Below are positions 1-7,916 of a stretch of DNA of 64,000 nucleotides, piece by piece. Positions within the stretch are counted from its first letter, which is position 1. Every line of letters begins with the position of its first letter. The DNA comes from Dryocola clanedunensis (GTDB taxonomy: Bacteria > Pseudomonadota > Gammaproteobacteria > Enterobacterales > Enterobacteriaceae): the NCBI RefSeq assembly GCF_025215155.1, contig NZ_JALHAM010000118.1. One strand, written 5' to 3'. The position numbers and the translations under genes were made by a program. The notes under the pieces were generated by a model, which saw only the letters and a list, made by a program, of their open reading frames with translations, made no database searches and was not told the DNA's origin.

Positions 1-40
1 TGACGGCGGCCACACGTGCCGCCTGCCATCCCTCCCGCCA

Positions 41-98
41 CCCTGTGAGGGCACTTTCCTCACAGGGAAGGTGCCCTCTTTTTATGCGTAAAAAGAGG
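41..98 (+). promoter_or_regulatory. Structured leader with three overlapping hairpins
   Basis: Three inverted repeats share arms. Hairpin 1 pairs 41-50 with 58-67 (10 bp). Hairpin 2 pairs GAGGGCAC at 47-54 with GTGCCCTC at 71-78 and is followed by five T, so it looks like an intrinsic terminator. Hairpin 3 pairs CCTCTTTTT at 75-83 with AAAAAGAGG at 90-98 and includes the GAGG ribosome binding site of the gene starting at 107. Hairpins 1 and 2, and 2 and 3, cannot form together. This is the layout of an attenuator or RBS switch; function is inferred. Confidence 0.5.
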
Positions 99-106
99 AT
101 TTACCT

Positions 107-1066
107 ATGAACTGGTGTGAAAACCGACTGACCATTACCGCCAAATCCGTGTGCATCGATGTGATGCTCGAGTGGGTGACCGGCAGTACCGTGCCGTCTT
201 ATCGCCACGCTGTTCTGCAGGGGATACAGTTTTTCCTTGCCGGCTGCGCCGGGATATTACGGCCGGTGACCTTAACTTCGTTTCCGGCCTGCGAGCAGCT
301 GGTCCGGCACGGCACGGGACTCGCAACCGACGGCAATAAAGCCTATGAGCAGTGGCTGACGCTGTTGGGTGAGAACGTCTTTCTGACGTCCGACCATCTC
401 AAAACCCTGGCACAGCTGTACCAGCGCTCAGGGCTTGAGTCGAAGACGTGGGATATGTTTCCCCCGGCGGCCCGGAGCATTATGACCGGGCTGATGCAGC
501 GGCAGGCCGACGAGTGGTTCTGCCCGGTAAATTTCGACCCGGAGCAGGGCATCACCGACGGCGGGCCGTACTGGGAATACCTGCAGACTTACCCGCAACA
601 GTCACGACCGTGTGACCTGCTGATGATACTTCCCTCCCGTCTTGGCAGTGAAATCAGCGGGAACAGCGCGTTGCTGTCGGGGGTAGCTGAAACGCAGGAG
701 CTGTACGCCTGCATTCACGGTACGCCGTTGCCGGCTGGCCAGAACGTCAACTGGCAGCGGGATGACATCAACCGTCTGGTGGTGACCTTCGACACGCAGT
801 GGGCCCCGCCGTCAGGTGAGGTTACTGGTGAACTCTCGTCGAAGTTTGAGGCGGAGGTTCGTCACAGCTTCAGCGAAACGGTGAACCGTATCCACGGCTA
901 TAACTGCTATGACCAGGGCGACCATGTTGACAGCCGCCGCTCCCCGCCTGATGGCGAGGAGAGCGGCCGGATACATGTGTTCCCGCCGGTCGATGAGCCG
1001 CAACCGGAGCCACCGGCACCGACTGCAGAAGCGGAACATCGTACTTACGACCAGCGCCGGGGCTGA
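107..1066 (+). CDS. DUF1281-like plasmid/ICE protein
   Basis: A 319-residue protein of unknown function. The N-terminus, MNWCENRLTI, is the typical opening of DUF1281/YubB-type proteins found on conjugative plasmids and integrative elements. It has no signal peptide or membrane segment. The last 45 residues are rich in Pro and Glu and look disordered. The start at 107 is supported by GAGG eight bases upstream, although that RBS lies inside a hairpin stem. It is the first complete gene of the element in this window and precedes the methylase-like gene after a terminator. Family assignment rests on the N-terminal motif and context. Confidence 0.6.
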   Translation: MNWCENRLTITAKSVCIDVMLEWVTGSTVPSYRHAVLQGIQFFLAGCAGILRPVTLTSFPACEQLVRHGTGLATDGNKAYEQWLTLLGENVFLTSDHLKTLAQLYQRSGLESKTWDMFPPAARSIMTGLMQRQADEWFCPVNFDPEQGITDGGPYWEYLQTYPQQSRPCDLLMILPSRLGSEISGNSALLSGVAETQELYACIHGTPLPAGQNVNWQRDDINRLVVTFDTQWAPPSGEVTGELSSKFEAEVRHSFSETVNRIHGYNCYDQGDHVDSRRSPPDGEESGRIHVFPPVDEPQPEPPAPTAEAEHRTYDQRRG

Positions 1067-1102
1067 CACCATCCCGCAACGCTGATTTTCATTCCACCCT
1101 CA

Positions 1103-1127
1103 CCACGGCTCAGGCCGTGGTTTTTTT
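1103..1127 (+). terminator. Intrinsic terminator after the DUF1281-like gene
   Basis: Stem CCACGGC/GCCGTGG (1103-1109 with 1114-1120), a four-base loop and a run of seven T. It lies 36 bases after the stop codon of the upstream gene. Confidence 0.75.
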
Positions 1128-1130
1128 CAC

Positions 1131-1176
1131 CCACCGGGGTACGTCCCCGGCAGGTGGCGTACTCCGTCCTGCGGAG
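1131..1176 (+). promoter_or_regulatory. Leader hairpins covering the RBS of the methylase-like gene
   Basis: A GC-rich hairpin (CCGGGG 1134-1139 with CCCCGG 1145-1150, extendable by outer CACC/GGTG pairs) is followed by CTCCG 1162-1166 pairing with CGGAG 1172-1176. The second stem contains the only good ribosome binding site (GGAG, nine bases before ATG 1186), so translation may be gated by folding. Confidence 0.45.
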
Positions 1177-1185
1177 CATTCCACC

Positions 1186-1884
1186 ATGAGCACAACAACC
1201 GACCATCAGAAGGCGTTTATTACGCTGTTTGAAAGCACGGCCAGATACCACCACCGGCACAAAGTTTTTGAAGACTTTGTCAGCTGCGCGGTGGCGGCCA
1301 TTCACAATAAAATCTGCCACAGCGACACGCTGGAAGCAGAGTATATGCGCATCATTAAAGGCTACGAGCGCGAAGACCTGCTGAACATGGCGCACCTGCT
1401 GTCCTATGTCACGCTGGGCCTGGCAGAGCAGCCCTGTGATTTTCTTGGCAGCGTGTTTATGCAGCTCGAGCTCGGCGATAAGTACCGTGGCCAGTTTTTC
1501 ACACCGTGGCCGGTCGCGTACATGATGGCGCAGATGAACTTCACCGGCACGGGCAGGAAGCTGCGCGAGCAGCCGTTTGTCACGTTTTACGAGCCCGCCT
1601 GCGGTGCCGGCTGTATGGCGCTGAGTTTTGCGGCGGTGATGGAAGAGAGGGGCTGGAGCCCCGATGAGCACCTGTGGGTGATGGTTGTCGATATCGATCC
1701 GCTGGCGGCCGGCATGGCGTTTATTCAGCTGGCGCTGAACGGGATACCGGCGCAGGTACGCACGGCCAACGCCCTGACGGATGCGCCACCGCGGCGAATA
1801 CTGCATACGCCAATGCATTACGTCGGTAACTGGCAGACACGGCTGAATCATATCCCGCATCTGACTGAATCTTTACCGCTTTGA
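1186..1884 (+). CDS. N-6 DNA methylase-like protein lacking a visible catalytic motif
   Basis: A 232-residue protein. It shows GQFFTPWPVA near residue 103, similar to the (G)xFYTP motif of HsdM-type adenine methylases, and the SAM-binding motif EPACGAGCM near residue 135. The catalytic [NDS]PP[YFW] motif expected downstream is not seen; the corresponding region reads TPMHYVGNW. Proteins of this shape are common on conjugative elements. It may bind SAM and DNA without modifying DNA, or be a truncated enzyme. ATG 1186 is chosen over an upstream in-frame start at 1117 because of GGAG at 1173-1176; the earlier start would lie inside the terminator T run. Confidence 0.6.
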   Translation: MSTTTDHQKAFITLFESTARYHHRHKVFEDFVSCAVAAIHNKICHSDTLEAEYMRIIKGYEREDLLNMAHLLSYVTLGLAEQPCDFLGSVFMQLELGDKYRGQFFTPWPVAYMMAQMNFTGTGRKLREQPFVTFYEPACGAGCMALSFAAVMEERGWSPDEHLWVMVVDIDPLAAGMAFIQLALNGIPAQVRTANALTDAPPRRILHTPMHYVGNWQTRLNHIPHLTESLPL

Positions 1885-1904
1885 TTTTTTTAAATATACA
1901 TTTC

Positions 1905-1934
1905 AGGACATGTGAAGGTGCATGTCCTTTTTTT
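1905..1934 (+). terminator. Intrinsic terminator
   Basis: AGGACATG (1905-1912) pairs with CATGTCCT (1921-1928), followed by a run of T. It separates the methylase-like gene from the LacI-type regulator. Confidence 0.75.
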
Positions 1935-1998
1935 ATCCTGTCGTCTGGCGTAAATCTTATAGACATTAAGGAAACTGCACCTGCCTGAGGAAAACCAG

Positions 1999-3000
1999 AT
2001 GGCGACGATCAGAGATGTGGCCGCGCATGCTGGAGTATCTACCGCCACCGTCTCACGCGTTATTAATCATAGTGCCTATGTAGAGCCGGAAACCATTACG
2101 CGCGTTGAGAAAGCCATGCGGGAGCTGGGATATTGCCGCAATTTGCCGGCGCATGCTCTCGCCCGGCGCAGTGGTAAAATTCTTGGGCTGTTAACGGGTA
2201 ACCTGGCCGACCCTTTCTTTGCCAGACTTGCCCGGGGTGTGGAGGAAGTAGCCAGGATGGAGGGATTCAGGCTGATGGTCTGCAGCGGTGGCCATGATGA
2301 TGCGCAGGAGCAATCCGGCATTGAGTTTCTGATCAATCAGGGGTGTGAAGCTATCGTCGCACATGCCACACGGATGCCGGATGACAAGTTGCAGAGATAC
2401 TGCGCTTTCACTCCCGGACTGGTGCTGATTAATCGCTATATTTCTGGTGTCGCCGATCGCTGTGTCTGGCTGGATAACGTCAGTGCGTCCCATAGTGCAA
2501 CCGCATATTTACTGGCGCAAGGGCACAGGAAGGTAGCCTGTATCACGTCAGATTTACCAATTGCGGATCGGGCAGACAGACTCAGGGGATATCAGGAAGC
2601 GCTTCATGAATACGGTATTACCCCTGCATCAGACTGGATTATCAGTGTTCCTTTCGATGAAGAAGGCGGGGCGCTCGCCGCCCGGCACCTTCCCGGTACG
2701 TCACCGGCATTTACGGCCGCAATTACGTTTAATGACGTGATGGCCGCAGGTGTTATAGACGCGCTCAGAATCCGGGGGCTCAGCATTCCTGAGTCACTCT
2801 CTGTGGTAGGATTTGATGATGTCATACTGGCGAAATATCTTTCTCCGCCGCTGACCACCGTTCATTACCCTATCGAGAGAATGGCAAGAGAGGCAACGTC
2901 TCTCGCCATCCGTATTTTTCTGCAGCTGGATACCAATGGCACCATAAATCGCTTTACGGGTGAACTTACAATTCGGAATTCAGTTCTTCCATATAAATGA
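1999..3000 (+). CDS. LacI/GalR-family transcriptional regulator
   Basis: A 333-residue regulator. The N-terminal helix-turn-helix (residues 1-23, TIRDVAAHAGVSTATVSRVI) and the hinge helix near residue 55 (ALARRSG) are textbook LacI family. Residues 60-333 form a periplasmic-binding-protein-like effector domain ending with a typical LxIRxS segment. It lies upstream of, and in the same orientation as, an NhaC-family transporter and a MalY/PatB-like lyase, so it most likely controls them in response to their substrate; palindromes in the 536-base gap are candidate operators. The RBS is GAGG at 1987-1990. The effector cannot be read from the sequence. Confidence 0.85.
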   Translation: MATIRDVAAHAGVSTATVSRVINHSAYVEPETITRVEKAMRELGYCRNLPAHALARRSGKILGLLTGNLADPFFARLARGVEEVARMEGFRLMVCSGGHDDAQEQSGIEFLINQGCEAIVAHATRMPDDKLQRYCAFTPGLVLINRYISGVADRCVWLDNVSASHSATAYLLAQGHRKVACITSDLPIADRADRLRGYQEALHEYGITPASDWIISVPFDEEGGALAARHLPGTSPAFTAAITFNDVMAAGVIDALRIRGLSIPESLSVVGFDDVILAKYLSPPLTTVHYPIERMAREATSLAIRIFLQLDTNGTINRFTGELTIRNSVLPYK

Positions 3001-3031
3001 ACCCCTGGCAATCCACTTATATGTATGAATC

Positions 3032-3056
3032 GTCACGGATAACCTGGACACTTTCG
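3032..3056. repeat. Possible insertion-sequence end
   Basis: The segment GTCACGGATAACCTGGACAC and following bases lie just outside the stop codon of an apparent transposase remnant on the minus strand, where an IS terminal inverted repeat would be expected. No partner repeat is found in the window. Confidence 0.25.
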
Positions 3057-3061
3057 AATCG

Positions 3062-3187
3062 CTAATAATAGCGGTTTTCATATTCAGCCAGTGGCAACTG
3101 ATCGCCTTGATACTCAAATGAAACGTTCAGGGTGCCGCCCACCATACCAACGTTTAGTGGTAAAAAAATGGCCACCGTATTCGGTAG
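3062..3187 (-). pseudogene. Remnant of a transposase-like 3' coding end
   Basis: On the minus strand about 40 codons stay open and end in TAG at 3062-3064. The translation (…PLNVGMVGGTLNVSFEYQ… then …LPLAEYENRYY) looks like a real protein C-terminus, and an IS-end-like segment follows it. The frame meets a stop upstream near 3190, so only the 3' end survives. The family could not be named with certainty. It may mark how the LacI/NhaC/MalY cargo entered the element. Confidence 0.35.
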
Positions 3188-3438
3188 CCTAATCAGTCAA
3201 AGGAACACAGGGAACACCCTGTACTCACGCTTACTGAGCATAAGCCCCTTTTCGTTTGTGAGTTAGCTGAATAAATGAAAGAGAATTTGCGGTTAAATGG
3301 AATCGCATGGCAAAACATCGTGATATCCAGCATGAGGAGAGGCATCAGAGGAAGATATATTCTTCCGATATGTCGTGACTAAACTAAATCAAGCAAAATT
3401 GCGCATTAAAACTGTGATGAGTTTCATATTCCAGAAGC

Positions 3439-3458
3439 TCATGTAACAAGTTACATGA
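3439..3458. promoter_or_regulatory. Palindrome, candidate operator for the LacI-type regulator
   Basis: TCATGTAAC-AA-GTTACATGA is a perfect inverted repeat with 9-base arms. It lies 79 bases before the transporter start. GTTTCAT at 3421-3427 and ATGAAAC at 3455-3461 form a wider, overlapping inverted pair. Size and place suit a LacI-family operator, though these usually have a CG centre. Confidence 0.45.
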
Positions 3459-3496
3459 AACAGTATTTTAGCTCACATTTCCCTTCAGCTATCACC

Positions 3497-3525
3497 TTTA
3501 GTCTCATATTACGAATGAAACTAAA
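3497..3525. promoter_or_regulatory. Inverted repeat just upstream of the NhaC-family gene
   Basis: TTTAGTCTCAT (3497-3507) and ATGAAACTAAA (3515-3525) pair at 10 of 11 positions with a 7-base spacer, ending beside the GGG at 3526-3528 that serves as RBS for ATG 3537. It could be a second operator half or an RNA hairpin beside the RBS. Confidence 0.35.
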
Positions 3526-3536
3526 GGGATACGTTC

Positions 3537-4988
3537 ATGGAAGCTAATCATAAAGAGATAAAGCCCCTGTCGTTAACGCTCGCGCTGTTACCGGTCCTGG
3601 GTATGCTGTTTTTTCTTATTGTAGGTTACGGTGTGATGGGGTTGCGAATAGAGCCTTTGCTGCTGTGCTCGGCGGCAGTTGCCACCGGACTTGCCCTCTG
3701 GCAGGGCTACCGTTGGGATGACATCATTGATTCCATCGTCAACAAACTCGCCAGAGCCATGCCGGTGATACTGATACTGATTTGTGTCGGCGGCCTGATT
3801 GGCACATGGATGTTCAGCGGCACCATTCCGTTCATGGTTTACTGGGGGCTTGAGCTAATCAGTCCGCATTACATTCTTCTGGCGGCGTTCTTCCTGACCA
3901 GTATCGTGTCCGTCTGCACGGGAACGTCCTGGGGAGCGGCTGGTACAGTGGGTGTGGCGCTGATGGGCGTGGCCCACGGTCTGAATGTGCCGCTTGCTGC
4001 CGCGGCCGGCGCAGTCGTTTCGGGCGCGTATTTCGGCGATAAAATTTCACCGCTGTCTGATTCCACCAATTTTGCCGCCATCGTTGCCGATACCACGTTG
4101 TTTGAGCATATCCGGCATCTTCTCTGGACAACGCTACCCAGTTTTTTACTGGCTGCCGTCGTCTACTGGGTTGCCGGTAACAGTGCCGCCATTGGTGAGG
4201 TGGCCACACCACAGCGGGTGAACGATATCACGCAGGCCCTGCAGGGGCTGTATCACTTCAACATTGTTCTGCTTCTCCCTCCGGTTCTCGTGCTGTGGGG
4301 GGCCGTACGTCGCAAACCGGTTATCCCGTTAATGCTGCTGGCCTGTGCGCTGGCCGTCGTGCTGGGTGTGGTCCTGCAGGGGCTGAGCCTGAAGCAGGGG
4401 CTGGATGCTTTTGTCGGCGGCTTTCATATCGATATGTTTCCGCAGGACACCGCCGCTATCGTCGCCGATATTCCACGTCTGCTTAATCGCGGAGGGCTGA
4501 GCTCCATGATGAGCACGATCCTGCTGGTGTTCTGCGCCTTCTCTTTTGCCGGCGCACTGACGCTGACGGGGGCGCTGGATGTGATTATCAACCGCCTGTT
4601 GCAATTGATACACACAACTGGCCAGCTTATCGCGGCAACTGTTGCCACCACCCTGCTGGTTACCGGCGCGACCAGCGACGGAAAACTCGCCCTGCTTGTC
4701 CCGGCCGAACTGTTCAAAGACGCCTACCGGCGCATGGGGCTGGATACGCGTAATCTATCCCGTACCGTCGAGGATGCGGGAACCGTTATCGAACCTCTGA
4801 TCCCCTGGACCGCAGCGGGCGTGTACATGGCTTCCACACTGGGCGTCAGCACGCTTGATTTCCTGCCCTGGGCCATACAGTGCTGGGCCGCCGTCTTCTT
4901 TGCGCTGTTTTACGGCTTCACCGGCATCGGCATTGCCCGTACGGCTCCTGTAAAAGATGCACCAGGAAAACAGGCGACGACAGCCTGA
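3537..4988 (+). CDS. NhaC-family Na+/H+ antiporter-type transporter
   Basis: A 483-residue inner-membrane protein with about 11-12 hydrophobic segments. It carries the NhaC-family signature GDKISPLSDST near residue 167 and the conserved GTSWGAAGT segment near residue 131. NhaC relatives include Na+/H+ antiporters, malate/lactate exchangers and the predicted methionine transporter MetT. It sits 33 bases before a MalY/PatB-like C-S lyase in the same operon, so import of a sulfur amino acid such as cystathionine or methionine, or a related compound, is a reasonable inference; the substrate is not shown by the sequence. Confidence 0.8.
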   Translation: MEANHKEIKPLSLTLALLPVLGMLFFLIVGYGVMGLRIEPLLLCSAAVATGLALWQGYRWDDIIDSIVNKLARAMPVILILICVGGLIGTWMFSGTIPFMVYWGLELISPHYILLAAFFLTSIVSVCTGTSWGAAGTVGVALMGVAHGLNVPLAAAAGAVVSGAYFGDKISPLSDSTNFAAIVADTTLFEHIRHLLWTTLPSFLLAAVVYWVAGNSAAIGEVATPQRVNDITQALQGLYHFNIVLLLPPVLVLWGAVRRKPVIPLMLLACALAVVLGVVLQGLSLKQGLDAFVGGFHIDMFPQDTAAIVADIPRLLNRGGLSSMMSTILLVFCAFSFAGALTLTGALDVIINRLLQLIHTTGQLIAATVATTLLVTGATSDGKLALLVPAELFKDAYRRMGLDTRNLSRTVEDAGTVIEPLIPWTAAGVYMASTLGVSTLDFLPWAIQCWAAVFFALFYGFTGIGIARTAPVKDAPGKQATTA

Positions 4989-5021
4989 CTTAACGACGAT
5001 CCCAACACCAGGATACTGATA

Positions 5022-6209
5022 ATGAAAACTGATTTTGACCAGGTAACCGACAGGCATAACACCGGCTCGCTGAAATGGGATTTTATGCAGCGTTTCACCG
5101 GGGCTGAAGGCGACGGGCTGCTACCGATGTGGGTGTCCGATTATGATTTTCCCAGCCCCCCGAATGTCCGGGCCGCGCTGCATCAGCGCGCTGAGCACGG
5201 GGTGTTTGGTTACAGCGAGCGGTCACGGGAATACTATGCGGCTGTTACCGACTGGTTTCTGGATCGCCACCGCCTGATTATTCAGCCGGAATGGATTTGC
5301 AGCTGTGAGGGAGTGGTCCCCGGGTTGTCTCTGCTGGTTCAGGCTTTGAGCCAGCCCGGAGAAGCCGTGGTGGTACAGGGGCCTTATTACGGTTCGTTCA
5401 ATAAAATCATATCTCTCAACGGGCGAAGCCTGCTTGAGAACCCGCTGCTGCCGGATGCAGAAAACGGTTATGTGATGGACCTGGCACACCTTGAGGCACA
5501 GTTCCGCGAACATCGCCCGCCGCTGATGATCCTCTGCAACCCGCATAACCCGACCGGGCGCTGCTGGTCTGCTGATGAGCTCACGCAGCTGATGTTTCTG
5601 TGCGAGCAGTATGACGTCACCGTGCTGTCGGATGAAATCTGGGCTGATTTGTTGCTGCCGGGAGTGCGGTTTACCTCGGTGCTGAGCCTGGGTGAACGGT
5701 GGCATCCCCGTGTTATCGCGGCCACATCGGCCAGCAAAACGTTCGGGCTGTCATCACTGCGTATCTCCAATTTCCTTATTCCGGATAAATTGCTTCGCGA
5801 GACATTCAGCACCCGGCTGGACGCGCACGGGATGGACGTGTTTAACGCAATGTCCATGACCGCGGCGACCACGGCCTACCGGTACTCTGGCCGGTGGCTC
5901 GATGAGCTGCTGGTTTATCTGGCCGAAAACCGCCGGTGGTTTGAATATCAGGCACGGGAGTTTCTGCCCTGGTGTCGGGTAATACCTTCACAGGCTACGT
6001 ATTTGCTGTGGATGGACTGCCGGGCGCTGGGGCTGGATGATGATGCATTGCGGGATGCCATTATCAGCGAAGCCGGCATTGTGCCCTCAATGGGGGCGGG
6101 TTTCGGCCCGTCCGGCACGGGGTTCATCCGCCTGAATCTGGGCTGCCCTCGCGAATACCTTCTGCAGGCATTCTCAGGTCTGCGCCGGCTTAAGCCGGTT
6201 TCGTTATAA
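5022..6209 (+). CDS. MalY/PatB-family PLP-dependent C-S beta-lyase/aminotransferase
   Basis: A 395-residue fold-type I PLP enzyme of the MalY/PatB group. It has the N-terminal WDFMQR/MWVSDYDF motifs, NPHNPTGR near residue 174, SDEIWADL near 204 and the PLP lysine in SASKTFGL (K239). Known members cleave cystathionine or cysteine to pyruvate, ammonia and a thiol or homocysteine; E. coli MalY also modulates MalT. Here it forms an apparent operon with the NhaC-family transporter under a LacI-type regulator, suggesting uptake and degradation of one compound. It is not the E. coli malXY locus, as there is no PTS permease. Confidence 0.8.
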   Translation: MKTDFDQVTDRHNTGSLKWDFMQRFTGAEGDGLLPMWVSDYDFPSPPNVRAALHQRAEHGVFGYSERSREYYAAVTDWFLDRHRLIIQPEWICSCEGVVPGLSLLVQALSQPGEAVVVQGPYYGSFNKIISLNGRSLLENPLLPDAENGYVMDLAHLEAQFREHRPPLMILCNPHNPTGRCWSADELTQLMFLCEQYDVTVLSDEIWADLLLPGVRFTSVLSLGERWHPRVIAATSASKTFGLSSLRISNFLIPDKLLRETFSTRLDAHGMDVFNAMSMTAATTAYRYSGRWLDELLVYLAENRRWFEYQAREFLPWCRVIPSQATYLLWMDCRALGLDDDALRDAIISEAGIVPSMGAGFGPSGTGFIRLNLGCPREYLLQAFSGLRRLKPVSL

Positions 6210-6241
6210 CGCTGTAAATCTGTTCTGACCTTCGTTTTCCG

Positions 6242-6289
6242 CCGTGCCTTGATGGCACGGTCGGGGATGTGCTGCCGTAAAACCGTGCC
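6242..6289 (+). promoter_or_regulatory. Leader with alternative hairpins before the helicase gene
   Basis: GGCACGG at 6254-6260 can pair either with CCGTGCC at 6242-6248 (five-base loop) or with a second CCGTGCC at 6283-6289. The two pairings exclude each other. It lies 110-150 bases before the helicase start. Confidence 0.35.
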
Positions 6290-6398
6290 CGAAACAGAAG
6301 CGTGAAAATCCTCCACGCGTGTTGATCTGGTTTTCGCTCGCAATTCGATTGCCTGCGATGCAGGGTAGGGGACTTTTATTTTTATGGAGTCTGCTGCT

Positions 6399-7916
6399 AT
6401 GTCATACATCAGTACGCCGGAGCAGGAAGCCATCATTCACTGGCAGGGAAAGCAGTTGGTTGTCAGCGCCTTCGCCGGCACCGGGAAAACATCCACGCTG
6501 GTGCGTTATGCGCTGGCTAACCCGCAAAGCCGGATGCTCTATCTGGCCTATAACCGCGCCATTCGCGATGAGGCCGAGCGTAAATTCCCCTTCAACGTTG
6601 AGTGCAAAACCTCTCACCAGCTGGCGTGGCCGAATTTCGGCCGTCACTACCAGAAGCGGCTGCGCGGCAGTCTGCGCATCACCGATGTGGCCCGCCTCCT
6701 GAATACCCGATTCTGGCCACTGGCCAAAACGTCGCTGACGACGCTCGAGCGATTTCTCTGCAGTGCCGACCCGGAGCCGTCTTTTCAGCACCTGCCGGCG
6801 GAGGAAGACCGCTGCGGCGTGGATGCCGGCAAAATACTCGGCGGTGCCCAGATTCTGTGGCACGAAATGCAGCGGACCGACGCCACCTTTCCGGTTACCC
6901 ACGATACCTACCTCAAACTCTACCAGCTCTCACAGCCGGCGCTGGCTGCCCGCTGGGACACCATCCTGTTTGACGAAGCCCAGGATGCGAATCCGGTTAC
7001 CAGCGGCTTCGTGCTGAACCAGCCCTGCAGGGTGATTCTGGTCGGTGACCGTCATCAGCAGATTTATCGCTTTCGCGGCGCGGATAACGCGCTCGATGCG
7101 CCGGGCCTGGCGGGTGCAGACCGCCTGTGGCTGACGCAGAGCTTCCGCTTTGGCCCGGCCGTGGCGAGACAAGCCTGCGTGCTGCTTAAAGAGGCCGGGG
7201 AGGAAAGGGCCGTCACCGGCAGTGATACCCCTGATGAGGTGCTGACGCGCTTTCCGACGGCGCTGGCTGACAAACACCGCACCGTGCTGAGCCGTACCGT
7301 TGCCGGCGTGATTGGCGCAGCCCTGTCAGCCAGCCTGGAGGAGAAGAAAGTCTACTGGGTCGGCGGGATTGAAGGCTACCGCACCGAAGAGCTGGAAGAC
7401 CTGTTCTGGTTCTCGGCAGAGATGCCGGAACGCATGAAGTCGGTGATGCTGACAAAAGAGTACCGTGATTACGAAGAATACTGCCGCGTGGCTAAAGCGA
7501 CAAACGACGCTGAGATGGGTCAGTCCATCCGCCTGCTGGATATGTATTTTCCGCTGCCCCAGAAGCTGGCCATCATGCGCCGCCAGGCGGTCACCAGCGA
7601 GAAGGATGCGGACGTCACCGTCTGCACGGCGCACCGCGCCAAAGGGCTGGAGTGGCCGGTGGTGGTGCTCAACGATGATTTTGCCGACGTGACTGACCCG
7701 CTGCTGAGCGCTGAAGAACGTATTGACGAAATCAACCTGCTGTACGTCGCCACCACCCGGGCGATGAAAACGCTGGTGATTAACGAGCTGCTGCAGGCGC
7801 TGAACGGGCAGAACGCGGTATCAGACGATACCGACGAAGACAACGAGACCGAAAACGGTACCCCGGAGGAGAGGGAGCAGGTCAGCGAAGAGGCTGATGA
7901 GGACCGTGCATGCTGA
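6399..7916 (+). CDS. UvrD/Rep-type superfamily 1 DNA helicase
   Basis: A 505-residue SF1 helicase. Walker A is AFAGTGKT (K30), motif II is DEAQD near 192, followed by GDRHQQIYRFRGA, and the C-terminal motifs TAHRAKGLEW and LLYVATTRA are present. The last 35 residues are acidic. It is shorter than UvrD (about 720 residues), as in the helicases carried by ICEs and plasmids. Start 6399 is preferred over ATG 6384 because GGAG lies nine bases before it. Its end overlaps the TraI-like gene by seven bases (ATGCTGA), pointing to coupled translation and a shared role in conjugative DNA processing. Confidence 0.85.
   Translation: MSYISTPEQEAIIHWQGKQLVVSAFAGTGKTSTLVRYALANPQSRMLYLAYNRAIRDEAERKFPFNVECKTSHQLAWPNFGRHYQKRLRGSLRITDVARLLNTRFWPLAKTSLTTLERFLCSADPEPSFQHLPAEEDRCGVDAGKILGGAQILWHEMQRTDATFPVTHDTYLKLYQLSQPALAARWDTILFDEAQDANPVTSGFVLNQPCRVILVGDRHQQIYRFRGADNALDAPGLAGADRLWLTQSFRFGPAVARQACVLLKEAGEERAVTGSDTPDEVLTRFPTALADKHRTVLSRTVAGVIGAALSASLEEKKVYWVGGIEGYRTEELEDLFWFSAEMPERMKSVMLTKEYRDYEEYCRVAKATNDAEMGQSIRLLDMYFPLPQKLAIMRRQAVTSEKDADVTVCTAHRAKGLEWPVVVLNDDFADVTDPLLSAEERIDEINLLYVATTRAMKTLVINELLQALNGQNAVSDDTDEDNETENGTPEEREQVSEEADEDRAC

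Noticed and set aside
3537..6209. NhaC/MalY pair as the E. coli malXY locus
   Set aside because: MalX is a PTS permease; the transporter here is NhaC family, so the metabolic role must differ.
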